A DNA stretch of 43,436 bases from an uncultured Anaerolineae bacterium (GTDB lineage Bacteria; Chloroflexota; Anaerolineae; J036; Brachytrichaceae). A program made the position numbers and the translations under genes. Below, in pieces: positions 30,633 through 38,773 of this stretch. Where the stretch lies: NCBI GenBank assembly GCA_937959265.1, contig CALGMA010000024.1:1-43436 (forward strand), in the 5' to 3' direction. The first letter of the stretch is position 1. Every line of letters begins with the position of its first letter. The notes under the pieces are model-generated. The model was given only the letters and a program-made list of their open reading frames with translations. It was not told the origin of the DNA and made no database searches.

Positions 30633-31580
30633 TCAATACACCTCGCGGAAGCGCCGCACAAACCAGCGGCTGATCAGGTTCAGCCCCAGCGTCAACAGAA
30701 ACAGTACCAGGCCGATGGCAAACAGGCTGATATAGTCCATTGATTCGTAGCTCAGGTCACCGGTGCTGATCCGGGCGATGTGCCCCGTCATAGTCTCGGC
30801 GGATTGGAAGGGATTGAAGGTGAAGTTCGGCCCGGCACCGGCGGCGAGCAGCACAATCATGGTTTCGCCCATCGCGCGCGACACGCCGACAATGACGGCT
30901 GCAGCGATGCCCGAGAGAGCCGCTGGCAGGACGACCCTTAGGCTCGTCTCGAGTTTGGTGGCACCCAGTCCCAGCGAGGCCTCGCGCAGCGCGCGCGGAA
31001 CGGCTTTCAAGGCGTCTTCGCTCATCGAGGCGATGATGGGCAGCACGGCGAACCCCAGCACTAGGCCGGCAGAGGCCATGTTGTAGAACTGCACGTTGTC
31101 CTCGCCGAAAATCTGGCGGATGAGCGGCGTGACAAACGTCAACGCGAAGTAGCCGAAGACCACGGTGGGCACGCCAACCAGCAACTCCAGAATGGGCTTG
31201 AGGAAACCTCGCGCGTGGGGCGAGGCATACTCGCTTAGGTAGATAGCGGCGGCTAAGCCAATCGGTAGGGCTACTGTGACTGCGATAACGCTCGTGATGA
31301 ACGTCGCTGTCACCAAGGGCAAGATGCCATACGCTTCAAATTCCGGCGCCCAGGTCGTAGTGAAGAAGAACTCAGCCAGTGTCACGCCCGGCGCAGTGAA
31401 GAAGTGGATTGCCTCGCTGAGCAAGGTGTATAGGATCGCCAGTGTCGTGCCGATGGAGATGGCCGCGCACACGAACAGCGCGCTGCGAATTGCCACTTCG
31501 TTTCGGCGCGCTCGCTGTTTCAGGCTGACCTGCTTTTTGAGAGGGAGTAGAGTGGGCAGATCGGTGGTGCTCGCCGTCAT
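30633..31580 (-). CDS. pstC: Phosphate ABC transporter permease PstC
   Basis: This 315-residue permease has six likely membrane helices. Typical PstC motifs are ALPIGLAAAIYLSEYA, ELLVGVPTVVFGYFAL, the coupling loop EDALKAVPRALREASLGLGAT, and VSRAMGETMIVLLAAG. It pairs with PstA to form the phosphate channel. It is separated from pstS by 134 bp containing a perfect 14-bp stem-loop at 31607-31639, and runs directly into pstA. Confidence 0.96.
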   Translation of the reverse strand: MTASTTDLPTLLPLKKQVSLKQRARRNEVAIRSALFVCAAISIGTTLAILYTLLSEAIHFFTAPGVTLAEFFFTTTWAPEFEAYGILPLVTATFITSVIAVTVALPIGLAAAIYLSEYASPHARGFLKPILELLVGVPTVVFGYFALTFVTPLIRQIFGEDNVQFYNMASAGLVLGFAVLPIIASMSEDALKAVPRALREASLGLGATKLETSLRVVLPAALSGIAAAVIVGVSRAMGETMIVLLAAGAGPNFTFNPFQSAETMTGHIARISTGDLSYESMDYISLFAIGLVLFLLTLGLNLISRWFVRRFREVY

Positions 31581-31606
31581 AGGATTGGGATGTGTTGACC
31601 TGTTGT

Positions 31607-31639
31607 GCGCATCGCGGGTCTGAAAGACCCGCGATGCGC
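31607..31639 (-). ncRNA. Strong intercistronic stem-loop between pstS and pstC
   Basis: GCGCATCGCGGGTC (31607-31620) pairs perfectly over 14 bp with GACCCGCGATGCGC (31626-31639) around a 5-nt loop. On the transcribed minus strand it follows pstS by about 75 nt. No T-run follows it. It may reduce read-through or protect the pstS message, giving more binding protein than permease. Confidence 0.7.
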
Positions 31640-31714
31640 CGTCATGAGAATGGCTGAGCTTAAATCCGGTGATTCCAGATTACGCTCGAACGCTGTCAGA
31701 AGATGAGAGCCGGG

Positions 31715-32692
31715 CTACTTCATCGCGTCGATCCACAGTTGGCGCGAAGCAGCGAGCTTGGCCGGTGGCTCAGGGAAGTAGCCGACTTTGCGGATCACCT
31801 TGTCCACGTTGCTGAGGTAGTAGTTCAGGTATGCGGCAACCTGCGGCTTCTCTTTCATAATCTTCGCCGAGGAGATAATGAACAGAGGGCGCGCGAAGCC
31901 ATAGCGGCCATTTGCAACGGTGGTAGCGCTGGGCGTCACGCCTTCGTAGGCAATGGCCTTCAGTTTGCGGCGGTTCTCCTCGTAGTAGGCGTATCCGAAG
32001 TAGCCGATGGCACCCACATCCCCTTCCACGCCGGCGACGAGCACGTTGTCGTCTTCGCTCAAGTTCACCCCCTGCACTTTAGGGATCAGTTCGCGGCGGT
32101 TGCTCAACGGGCGGCCATTGGCATCTACGAACACGTGCTCGCAGAAGTAGTCATAGGTGCCCGAATCGGTGCCGGGGCTGAAAATCTTGATCGGCATGTC
32201 GGGCCAGTTGCTGTTGACCTCCTTCCACGTCTTGGCCTGGCCGGAGAAGATGAGCGCCAGTTGCTTTCTGCTGAGGCTGCGCGCCCAAGTGTTGCGCGGG
32301 TTGACAACCACGGTCAGAGCATCGATGCCCACCTGAAATTGGATGGGGTCTAAGCCAGCGCTGCGGCAGGTCTGGATTTCGGAGTCGGTCATGGCGCGGC
32401 TGGAGTTGGCTACATCGTACTCGCCGCGGCAGAAGCGCGAAATGCCTGCGCCTGAACCAATCAGGTCAATCTTGATCTCGCCGGTGTAGCCGTCACTCTT
32501 GAAGCGCTGAGCGATTTCCACGCTGAGCGGGTAGACGGTCGAGCTACCACCGGAATTGATGTTGCCGCTGACTTCAGCCGGCTTGACCGGAGGCAGCGTC
32601 TGTGCCTGGACCGGTGCAATCGCGGCTGTGCCGACAGCGGCTGCCATAACGATAGCCGGCGCAATTCGCCTCAAGCTTTCATTCATGCGCAT
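31715..32692 (-). CDS. pstS: Phosphate ABC transporter substrate-binding protein
   Basis: This 325-residue secreted binding protein has a signal peptide ending near VQAQ (about residues 29-31). There is no lipobox Cys, so it is probably not a lipoprotein. Phosphate-binding loops are visible: SGGSSTVYPL, GSGAGISRF, ANSSRAMTDSEI and SPGTDSGTYDYF. It binds phosphate outside the membrane and delivers it to PstCA. AAGGAG lies 6 nt before ATG 32692. It is the first gene of the pst operon behind three PHO-like boxes. Confidence 0.96.
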   Translation of the reverse strand: MRMNESLRRIAPAIVMAAAVGTAAIAPVQAQTLPPVKPAEVSGNINSGGSSTVYPLSVEIAQRFKSDGYTGEIKIDLIGSGAGISRFCRGEYDVANSSRAMTDSEIQTCRSAGLDPIQFQVGIDALTVVVNPRNTWARSLSRKQLALIFSGQAKTWKEVNSNWPDMPIKIFSPGTDSGTYDYFCEHVFVDANGRPLSNRRELIPKVQGVNLSEDDNVLVAGVEGDVGAIGYFGYAYYEENRRKLKAIAYEGVTPSATTVANGRYGFARPLFIISSAKIMKEKPQVAAYLNYYLSNVDKVIRKVGYFPEPPAKLAASRQLWIDAMK

Positions 32693-32740
32693 GTGTAACT
32701 CCTTACTAAAGCTGTAGTTGATTCTGGGAACTGTGTCCCG

Positions 32741-32789
32741 AATATAGGCTTACCTATAATGTCTTAAGGTAAGTTCAAGGCTTGGTTAA
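32741..32789 (-). promoter_or_regulatory. PHO-like boxes and promoter of pstSCAB
   Basis: On the minus strand TTAACC (32789-32784), TTGAAC (32778-32773) and TTAAGA (32767-32762) recur exactly every 11 bp. This matches the spacing and sequence of Bacillus-type PhoP boxes (TTAACA-like). TATATT (32746-32741) lies 15 bp after the third box and is a fair -10. The third box occupies the -35 position, as expected for activation by a PhoP/PhoB response regulator under phosphate starvation. Confidence 0.65.
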
Positions 32790-32858
32790 GCTGCTTTTAG
32801 CGGGGAAGATAAAGGCGCGGGTCTTGAGAGGTGGCGCGAGCTGTGTCGTCTGGCAGGG

Positions 32859-34895
32859 TTAGGTGCCTGCCGTCAACGTCAGCGCCTTCTGGATTGCTGC
32901 GACTTCTGCTTCCCACAGCGCCCCCTGAGCGTCGCTGGGCATGCGCCAGTCGCCGCGTGGCGACAACGCCACCGAGCCGACCTTCGGCCCGTCAGGCATG
33001 GCGTTGCGCTTGAACTGCTGTGAGAAGAACCGCCGGTAGAACACGCGCAGCCACTTGAGGATTGTCTCATCGCCATAGCTGTGCCTGGATGAGTTACCTT
33101 CGCTGCTGCCAAAGGCGTGACGCGCTAAGTAGAAAACTTTGCGCGGGGCATAGCCGTAGCGCACGTGATAGAACAGGAAGAAGTCGTGCAACACGTAAGG
33201 GCCGATGGTCGCTTCGGTCTCTTGTTGCAACCGGCCGCCCTTCAGCGGCAGCAGCTCGGGCGTGATGGGCGAGGCGCTGATGTCGCGCAGCACGCGCGAT
33301 GTTTCGCCGCTGAACTCCTCGTCGGCGCACCAGTCCACCATGTAGCGCACCAGCGTCTTCGGCACGCCGGCGTTGACGTGGTACATGCTCATATGGTCGC
33401 CGTTGAAGGTGGCCCAGCCCAGCGCCAGCTCGCTCAGGTCGCCGGTGCCGACGACGAAGCCGCCGATCTGGTTGGCTACGTCCATCAGGACCTGTGTGCG
33501 CTCGCGCGCCTGCGCGTTCTCGTAGGTCACGTCGTGTTGATCCGGGTCGTGACCGATGTCCGCGAAATGCTGGCCGACGGCTGCGTGGATGGGGATTTCG
33601 CGCGCCGTGACGCCCAGCGCCTGCATCAGCGCCCAGGCGTTGCCGCGTGTGCGCTCGGTGGTGCCGAAGCCAGGCATGGTGATGGCGGTGATGCCTTCGC
33701 GCGGCAGGCCGAGCTTATCAAAGGCGCGCGCTGTCACGAGCAGCGCCAGCGTCGAATCCAGTCCGCCGGAGATGCCGATCGTCACCCTGCGCGCGCCGGT
33801 GTGCAGCAGTCGCTTGGCCAGGCCGGTGGACTGAACGGCGAAGATTTCGCGGCAGTGCTTAGCGCGCGCCGCCCGATCGCTTGGCACGAACGGCATTTGT
33901 GCAATTGGCCGGCGCAGCGCGCGCTGCAGGATGTCCGTCTGCGCGTCGCCCAGGCGGAAGGGAATTATGCGAAAAGCATGCGCCCCGCCTGCCGCCAGGT
34001 AGGTGGTATTGAGCCAGCGGTCATGGCGCAGGCGTTGTAGGTCGAGGTCGGCGATGGCAACTTGGGTGTCGAAGTGAAAGCGCTCGGTCTCGGCCAACAG
34101 ATGGCCGTTCTCGCACACCAGCGCATGCCCGCCGTACACCACGTCGGTAGTAGATTCGCCCGGCCCTGACCCCGCATACAGGTAGCCGGCAATGCAGCGC
34201 GCCGACTGTTGTCGCACCAGGTCGCGCCGGTAGTCCGCCTTGCCCAGTTGTTCTGGGCTGGCCGAGGGGTTGAGCAGCACCGTTGCGCCGGCGCGAGCCA
34301 TGGCGCCGCTGGGCGGCTCGACTGCCCACAAGTCCTCGCAGATCTCGACGCCGAGCACACAGTCCGGCATATCCTCGGCGACGAACAGCAGGTCAGCGCC
34401 GAAGGGCACGGCCTGACCGTCGAGCATGACGTGTTTCGCCGTGGCAAACTGCGCCGGACTGAACCAGCGCTGCTCATAGAACTCGCTGTAGTTCGGCAGG
34501 TAAGTTTTGGGCACGAAACCGAGCACGCGCCCATCGCTCACGAACGCTGCGCAGTTGAACACACGCCCGTCCAACGGCATGGGCAGGCCCAAGACTGCGG
34601 CGATGCCGATCCGCCCGGCTGCTTCTGCGACCTGTAGCAGGCCGGCCTGCGCTGCTTCCAACAGGCCGGTTTGCCGGAAGAGGTCGCCGCAGGTATAGCC
34701 GGTGATGCCCAGCTCGGGACAAACGGCCAGCATACAACCCTGCGCCCGCGCCGCCTCCAGCGCGGCGATAGTTGCGTGCATGTTGAACGCCACGTCGGCG
34801 ACGCGCAGGGCCGGCGAGATTGCCGCGACGCGCAGCAGGCCGAGCGAAGCGGCGGAGAACAAGTCTGATGGATCGGTCATTGGGCTATGCGTCAT
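32859..34895 (-). CDS. nadE: Glutamine-dependent NAD synthetase
   Basis: This protein of about 678 residues has two domains and matches the long glutamine-hydrolysing NadE form. The N-terminal nitrilase-type amidase contains [13 protein letters not shown] (catalytic Glu), [16 protein letters not shown] (Lys) and [11 protein letters not shown] (nucleophile Cys). It frees ammonia from glutamine. The C-terminal synthetase has the ATP PP-loop [13 protein letters not shown] and [19 protein letters not shown], and amidates nicotinate adenine dinucleotide. The ATG at 34895 is preferred; one at 34880 is also possible. It is 62 bp after the zincin gene. The DUF402-CinA fusion upstream in the window is also linked to NAD metabolism. 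Confidence 0.95.
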   Translation of the reverse strand: MTHSPMTDPSDLFSAASLGLLRVAAISPALRVADVAFNMHATIAALEAARAQGCMLAVCPELGITGYTCGDLFRQTGLLEAAQAGLLQVAEAAGRIGIAAVLGLPMPLDGRVFNCAAFVSDGRVLGFVPKTYLPNYSEFYEQRWFSPAQFATAKHVMLDGQAVPFGADLLFVAEDMPDCVLGVEICEDLWAVEPPSGAMARAGATVLLNPSASPEQLGKADYRRDLVRQQSARCIAGYLYAGSGPGESTTDVVYGGHALVCENGHLLAETERFHFDTQVAIADLDLQRLRHDRWLNTTYLAAGGAHAFRIIPFRLGDAQTDILQRALRRPIAQMPFVPSDRAARAKHCREIFAVQSTGLAKRLLHTGARRVTIGISGGLDSTLALLVTARAFDKLGLPREGITAITMPGFGTTERTRGNAWALMQALGVTAREIPIHAAVGQHFADIGHDPDQHDVTYENAQARERTQVLMDVANQIGGFVVGTGDLSELALGWATFNGDHMSMYHVNAGVPKTLVRYMVDWCADEEFSGETSRVLRDISASPITPELLPLKGGRLQQETEATIGPYVLHDFFLFYHVRYGYAPRKVFYLARHAFGSSEGNSSRHSYGDETILKWLRVFYRRFFSQQFKRNAMPDGPKVGSVALSPRGDWRMPSDAQGALWEAEVAAIQKALTLTAGT

Positions 34896-34957
34896 TGCGC
34901 TGATGCAGGGTGGTTGCGTTCTACGCGCGTGTTCTTCGCGCAGTATAAGCGCATCCC

Positions 34958-35335
34958 TCAATATGCCCCTAACTCATCCAGCCGGTCGTCGCTGATGCCA
35001 AAGTGATGCGCGATTTCGTGGCGCACGGTGCGCCGCACTTCTTCGCGCAGCTCTTCCAGCGAGTTGCAATCCATCTCGTGCGCCCGCTGGTAGATGGTAA
35101 TCAGGTCGGGTGTCACTAGGTCGTAGTGCGTCGTGCGTTCGGTCAGCGGGATACCATGATACAGCCCGTACAGATCAAGCGGGTCTTCGACGCCGGCATA
35201 CTCCAGGTCATCTTTGGAGGGATAGGCTTTCACCTCGATTTCGAGGTTGGAGATGCGGTCGCGAATTGCTTCCGGCAGCTCATCCACCGCCTCCCAGACG
35301 AGTCGCTCGAATCGCTCCCGGCTGATCTTTATCAT
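34958..35335 (-). CDS. Minimal zincin metallopeptidase (MMP-like)
   Basis: This 125-residue protein of the predicted minimal zincin family (PF06262-like) begins [18 protein letters not shown]. Its C-terminal zinc helix is [20 protein letters not shown], containing HExxH and a downstream acidic third ligand. The middle segment, [12 protein letters not shown], is also typical. ATG 35335 is preferred because GAGG is 6 nt upstream; an ATG at 35341 is adjacent. It sits upstream of nadE in the same direction. Substrates are unknown. Confidence 0.9.
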   Translation of the reverse strand: MIKISRERFERLVWEAVDELPEAIRDRISNLEIEVKAYPSKDDLEYAGVEDPLDLYGLYHGIPLTERTTHYDLVTPDLITIYQRAHEMDCNSLEELREEVRRTVRHEIAHHFGISDDRLDELGAY

Positions 35336-35425
35336 GTGCATCCTCTGTGTCGCGCTGGGTTAGTGGAAGCATACTCGCGCATCGCGCGTCTGTGAATAGA
35401 ATCCTAACTGCGAGGTGAATGACCT

Positions 35426-36223
35426 ATGATGTTGAAGGATCGGGTAGCCATCGTCACCGGCGCCAGCCGAGAGATTGGCGCAGCGATGGCGCTAGCGCTG
35501 GCGCGCGAGGGCGCGGCGGTCGTGGTGAGCTACTTCGGCGAGCCAGATCGGGCGGAGGCCACGGCTGATCGCATCCACGCTGCTGGCGGGCGCGCGATCA
35601 CCTTTCGCGCCGATAGCAGCCAGAGAGCCGACAACTTTGCCCTAGTCGCCGCAGCCGTCGAGTCGTTCGGCCGGCTCGACATCTTCGTTGCGAACGCCGG
35701 CATTACCAAGTTTGGCCGCTTCATAGACTACAGCGAATCCTCGTTCGACATGGTGGCTGGCTTAAACTTCAAAGGCAGCTTCTTCGGCGCGCAGGCAGCT
35801 GCCCAGCAGATGCTCGGGCAGCCGCGCGACGACTACGGCGGGCGCATCGTCTTCAGCTCGTCGGTCGTCGGCAGCACGGCCGTGCCCGGCCTGGCCGCCT
35901 ATGGCGCTACTAAGGCCGCTATCAACTACTTGGCCAAGGCGCTGGCGGCGGAACTTAGCCCGAGCGGCATCACTGTCAACGCCATCGGTATCGGCGCGAC
36001 GACTAACGAGCGTAACCTGCGTGACGACCCGAACTATGCCGAGAACTGGGGGCGTGTGCTGCCGATTGGCCGCGCCCTCACCCCGGAGGACTCGGCCGCC
36101 GCGTTGCTCTATCTGGTCTCGCCGGCGGCGTCGGCAGTGACGGGGATTACCCTGCCGGTGGATGGCGGACATGCGTTGCAGTCGCCAGCCCCGCGTATGG
36201 ACTTCGCCATGCGGCCGGCGTGA
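35426..36223 (+). CDS. SDR family oxidoreductase
   Basis: This 265-residue short-chain dehydrogenase has the cofactor loop TGASREIG, where Glu replaces the second Gly of the usual TGxxxGxG. The remaining core is normal: NAG in FVANAGITKFG, Ser in FSSSVVGS, YGATK with catalytic Tyr and Lys, and a terminal VDGGHALQS. It resembles glucose/3-oxoacyl-type SDRs. GAGGTG lies 8 nt before the ATG, and a second ATG follows at once. The next gene begins 27 bp after the stop, pointing to an operon with a sugar kinase and a second SDR. The substrate is unknown. Confidence 0.9.
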   Translation: MMLKDRVAIVTGASREIGAAMALALAREGAAVVVSYFGEPDRAEATADRIHAAGGRAITFRADSSQRADNFALVAAAVESFGRLDIFVANAGITKFGRFIDYSESSFDMVAGLNFKGSFFGAQAAAQQMLGQPRDDYGGRIVFSSSVVGSTAVPGLAAYGATKAAINYLAKALAAELSPSGITVNAIGIGATTNERNLRDDPNYAENWGRVLPIGRALTPEDSAAALLYLVSPAASAVTGITLPVDGGHALQSPAPRMDFAMRPA

Positions 36224-36250
36224 GTGTTCGCTGCGCCCGGCAAGCATGTC

Positions 36251-37738
36251 ATGATCCTCGTCCTCGACCTCGGCAGCTCGTCCACGCGCGCATCGCTCTA
36301 CGATGATCGAGCGCAGGCCGTGCCCGACGCTTGGGCGCGCGCGCCGGTAGATTTCGTCGTGGGCGAAGATGGCCGGTGCGAAGATGACCCGCGCGCTGCG
36401 TTCGAGCGTGTCGTCACCGTGCTCGACGCACTGCACGCCAAAACCTCGTCAGCGATGCCGCCGATTACCGACATTGGGATCAGCGCCTATGCCGCTTCGC
36501 TGGTATGCCTCGATGAGCGCGGAGCGCCGCTCACGCCGGTCTACACCTATGCCGACACGCGCTGCGCGGAGGACGCGCGCCGGCTGCGCGCGCAGCACGA
36601 CGAATTGGCGGTGTTGCAGCGCACGGGCTGCCGCATTCGCGCCAATTACCTGCCGGCTAAACTGGCCTGGATCGCGCGGACGCAGCCGAATGTCTTTCGC
36701 GCCACACGCTGGTTTGCCTCGCTCAGCGACCATGCGCGCCTGCGCCTATTTGGCCATATGCAAGCCGGCGTGTCGGTCGCTTCCTGGACCGGGCTATTGA
36801 ACCGCCACATGGGGGATTGGGACGAAGCCTGGCTCGACGCGCTTGGCGTCGCGCGTGCGCAACTCCCGCCGATCGCGCGCGACGCCGAGCGTCTGGAGGG
36901 ATTGCGGCCGGAGTGGGCGGCGCGTTGGCCGAAGTTTGCCGCGGCGCGGTGTCATCCGCCGCTCGGCGACGGGGCGGCGGCCAACGTCGGCAGCGGGTGT
37001 GTGGATGCATCGCGGATCGCCGTGACGATCGGCTCGACGGCGGCGATGCGCGTGGTGCGGCGCCGCGAGGCAGAGGAGTCGTATCGCCTGCCACCGGCGC
37101 TGTGGGCCTATCGCGTGGATCACGCGCATGAGCTGATCGGCGGCGCGACGACAGAAGGCGGCAACGTCTTTGCCTGGGCGCAACGCACGCTTCGGCTCCC
37201 AGACGAGAGCGACCTTGAAGCCCGCCTGGCTGCTCTGTCCCCCGACGCTCACGGGTTGACGGTGTTGCCCACGTTCGCCGGCGAGCGGAGCCCCGGCTAC
37301 GCCGAAGACATCCGCGCCACCTTGCACGGTCTCTCGCTGGATAGCGATCCGGTTGAAATCTCGCGGGCGCTGATGGAAGGCATCGCCTATCGCCTGGCGC
37401 ATATTGGCGATGCGCTGCGCGCGTCGGGCGCGGCAAGCGCGGATGCAGCGCTGGTCGGCAGCGGCGGCGCGTTGCAAGCCTCGCCAACCTGGCGCCAAAT
37501 CATCGCGGATGTTACCGGTCTGCCGCTGCACGTGGCTTCCGAACCGGAGGCGACGAGTCGGGGCGTTGCTGTGTGGGTGAGCTGTCAGGTTGCCGGTTTA
37601 GACATACGTCACCACGACACTGCTCCGCCCAGCAACTTGGTAACTCATCAGCCGGTTTATGCGCACCATGCGATTTACCGCGCCGCAATGGCGCGACAAG
37701 AGGAGCTCTATGCAAAGTTGGTTCGATCTGACCGGTAA
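36251..37738 (+). CDS. FGGY-family carbohydrate kinase
   Basis: This protein of about 495 residues has the two-domain FGGY fold. The N-terminal ATPase loop is VLDLGSSSTRASLYDD. TIGSTAAMRV begins the second half, followed by GGATTEGGNVFAWA. The C-terminal signature LVGSGGALQASPTWRQIIADVTGLPL and EPEATSRGVAVW is clear. The family phosphorylates sugars or polyols such as gluconate, xylulose or ribulose. I choose ATG 36251, because an in-frame GTG at 36224 directly follows the previous stop and adds no conserved residues. It overlaps the following SDR by 29 nt. The specific sugar cannot be read from the sequence. Confidence 0.92.
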   Translation: MILVLDLGSSSTRASLYDDRAQAVPDAWARAPVDFVVGEDGRCEDDPRAAFERVVTVLDALHAKTSSAMPPITDIGISAYAASLVCLDERGAPLTPVYTYADTRCAEDARRLRAQHDELAVLQRTGCRIRANYLPAKLAWIARTQPNVFRATRWFASLSDHARLRLFGHMQAGVSVASWTGLLNRHMGDWDEAWLDALGVARAQLPPIARDAERLEGLRPEWAARWPKFAAARCHPPLGDGAAANVGSGCVDASRIAVTIGSTAAMRVVRRREAEESYRLPPALWAYRVDHAHELIGGATTEGGNVFAWAQRTLRLPDESDLEARLAALSPDAHGLTVLPTFAGERSPGYAEDIRATLHGLSLDSDPVEISRALMEGIAYRLAHIGDALRASGAASADAALVGSGGALQASPTWRQIIADVTGLPLHVASEPEATSRGVAVWVSCQVAGLDIRHHDTAPPSNLVTHQPVYAHHAIYRAAMARQEELYAKLVRSDR

Positions 37739-38516
37739 GACCGCCCTGGTGACGGGCGGCGGTGGCGTGCTGGGCGGTGCCATGGCTCAAGCCCTCGCCG
37801 ATCATGGCGCGCATGTGGTGTTGCTCGGCCGCACGCGCGAGAAGCTGGAGCGCGCTGCGCAACGCATTCAAGCGCACGGCGGCCAAGCAAGCTGGGTTCA
37901 GGGCGACGTGACCGACCCGCAATCGTTTAGCCAGGCGCTCGAAAGCATCGGCGACGTGCACATCCTCGTCAACGCGGCGGGCACGATTCTGCCCGAAGCT
38001 ATGACCGGGCCTGGCCGTTCGCTGTTCGAGTTGTCGTTGGAAGCGATGCGCGAGGTGATGGACGTGAACTGGATGGGCACGGTCATCCCTTCCCTGCTTG
38101 TGACGCGTCAGTTCGTCGCCCGCGGCGGCGGCGTCATCATCAACGTCGCCTCCATGTCGTCGTTTCGGCCGGTGACGCGCAACGTGGCGTATTCGGCCTC
38201 CAAGGCGGCGCTGCTGAACTTCACCCAGTGGCTGGCGGTGCACATGGCGCAGCACTACTCGCCCGGCATCCGCGTGAATGCCATCGCACCGGGGTTCTTT
38301 CTCACCGAAATCAATCGTTCGCTGCTGGTTGAGCCGGAGAGCGGTCAGCTCACTGCGCGCGGCCAGGCCATCATCGCCCACACGCCAATGGGCCGCTTTG
38401 GTGAGCCGGAAGAACTCGGCGGCGCGACGGTCTTCCTGGCGTCGGAGGCGGCGCGCTTCGTCACCGGCATCGTCATTCCGGTGGACGGCGGCCACTTGGC
38501 GTTTAGTGGGGTGTGA
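37710..38516 (+). CDS. SDR family oxidoreductase, D-mannonate-reductase-like
   Basis: This protein of about 268 residues is similar to the SDR-type D-mannonate (fructuronate) oxidoreductases. It has VTGGGGVLGGAM as cofactor loop, LVNAAGTILPEAM, IINVASMSSFRPVTR, YSASKAALLNFTQWL (catalytic Tyr and Lys), VNAIAPGFFLTEINRSLL and the end VIPVDGGHLAFSGV. The last two segments strongly suggest the mannonate-reductase subgroup. AGAGGAG lies 6 nt before ATG 37710, which overlaps the kinase by 29 nt. With the kinase it fits hexuronate or sugar-acid breakdown, though uxuA or kdgK genes are not seen here. Confidence 0.88.
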   Translation: MQSWFDLTGKTALVTGGGGVLGGAMAQALADHGAHVVLLGRTREKLERAAQRIQAHGGQASWVQGDVTDPQSFSQALESIGDVHILVNAAGTILPEAMTGPGRSLFELSLEAMREVMDVNWMGTVIPSLLVTRQFVARGGGVIINVASMSSFRPVTRNVAYSASKAALLNFTQWLAVHMAQHYSPGIRVNAIAPGFFLTEINRSLLVEPESGQLTARGQAIIAHTPMGRFGEPEELGGATVFLASEAARFVTGIVIPVDGGHLAFSGV

Positions 38517-38551
38517 GCTAGGCGCGACATACGCCCAAATCGGACGGGTGT

Positions 38552-38639
38552 ATTTCTGGCGAGGGGCAGGCGCAACATATGAGAGTAGGCGCAGGCATTG
38601 CCGGCGCCTTACCCCATGTCTCGCCCCTGCAGAGAAATG
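38552..38639. repeat. Dispersed palindromic repeat, copy 2
   Basis: This copy aligns with 1612-1700 with a few gaps, sharing ATTTCTGGCGAG, AGTAGGCGCAGGCATTGCC-like core and ATGTCTCGCC. It is flanked by a perfect 11-bp direct repeat CCAAATCGGAC at 38535-38545 and 38643-38653. That could be a target-site duplication or part of the element. It lies between the SDR and gyrA, immediately before the gyrA -10. The stem has one extra base compared with copy 1. Confidence 0.75.
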
Positions 38640-38664
38640 CATCCAAATCGGACTTGCCAAAGGG

Positions 38665-38670
38665 TATAAT
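38665..38670 (+). promoter_or_regulatory. Likely gyrA -10 element
   Basis: A perfect TATAAT lies about 104 nt upstream of the gyrA GTG. No good -35 is seen; the position where it should be falls in the right-hand CCAAATCGGAC repeat. AAGGAG occurs before the start with a long (about 14-nt) spacing to GTG 38774. Confidence 0.5.
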
Positions 38671-38773
38671 TGCATAAGCAAATTGCAGGCCGGCAAACCG
38701 CGCGAAGTAGGTTTGTCGCCGGTGTGCTGCTACGACCCCGAACCGGAGATGGCAAGGAGCTGACTACGCAAAC

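Noticed and set aside
37512..38696. 394-residue open frame antisense to the mannonate-like SDR
   Set aside because: Shadow of a conserved SDR with no recognisable motifs.
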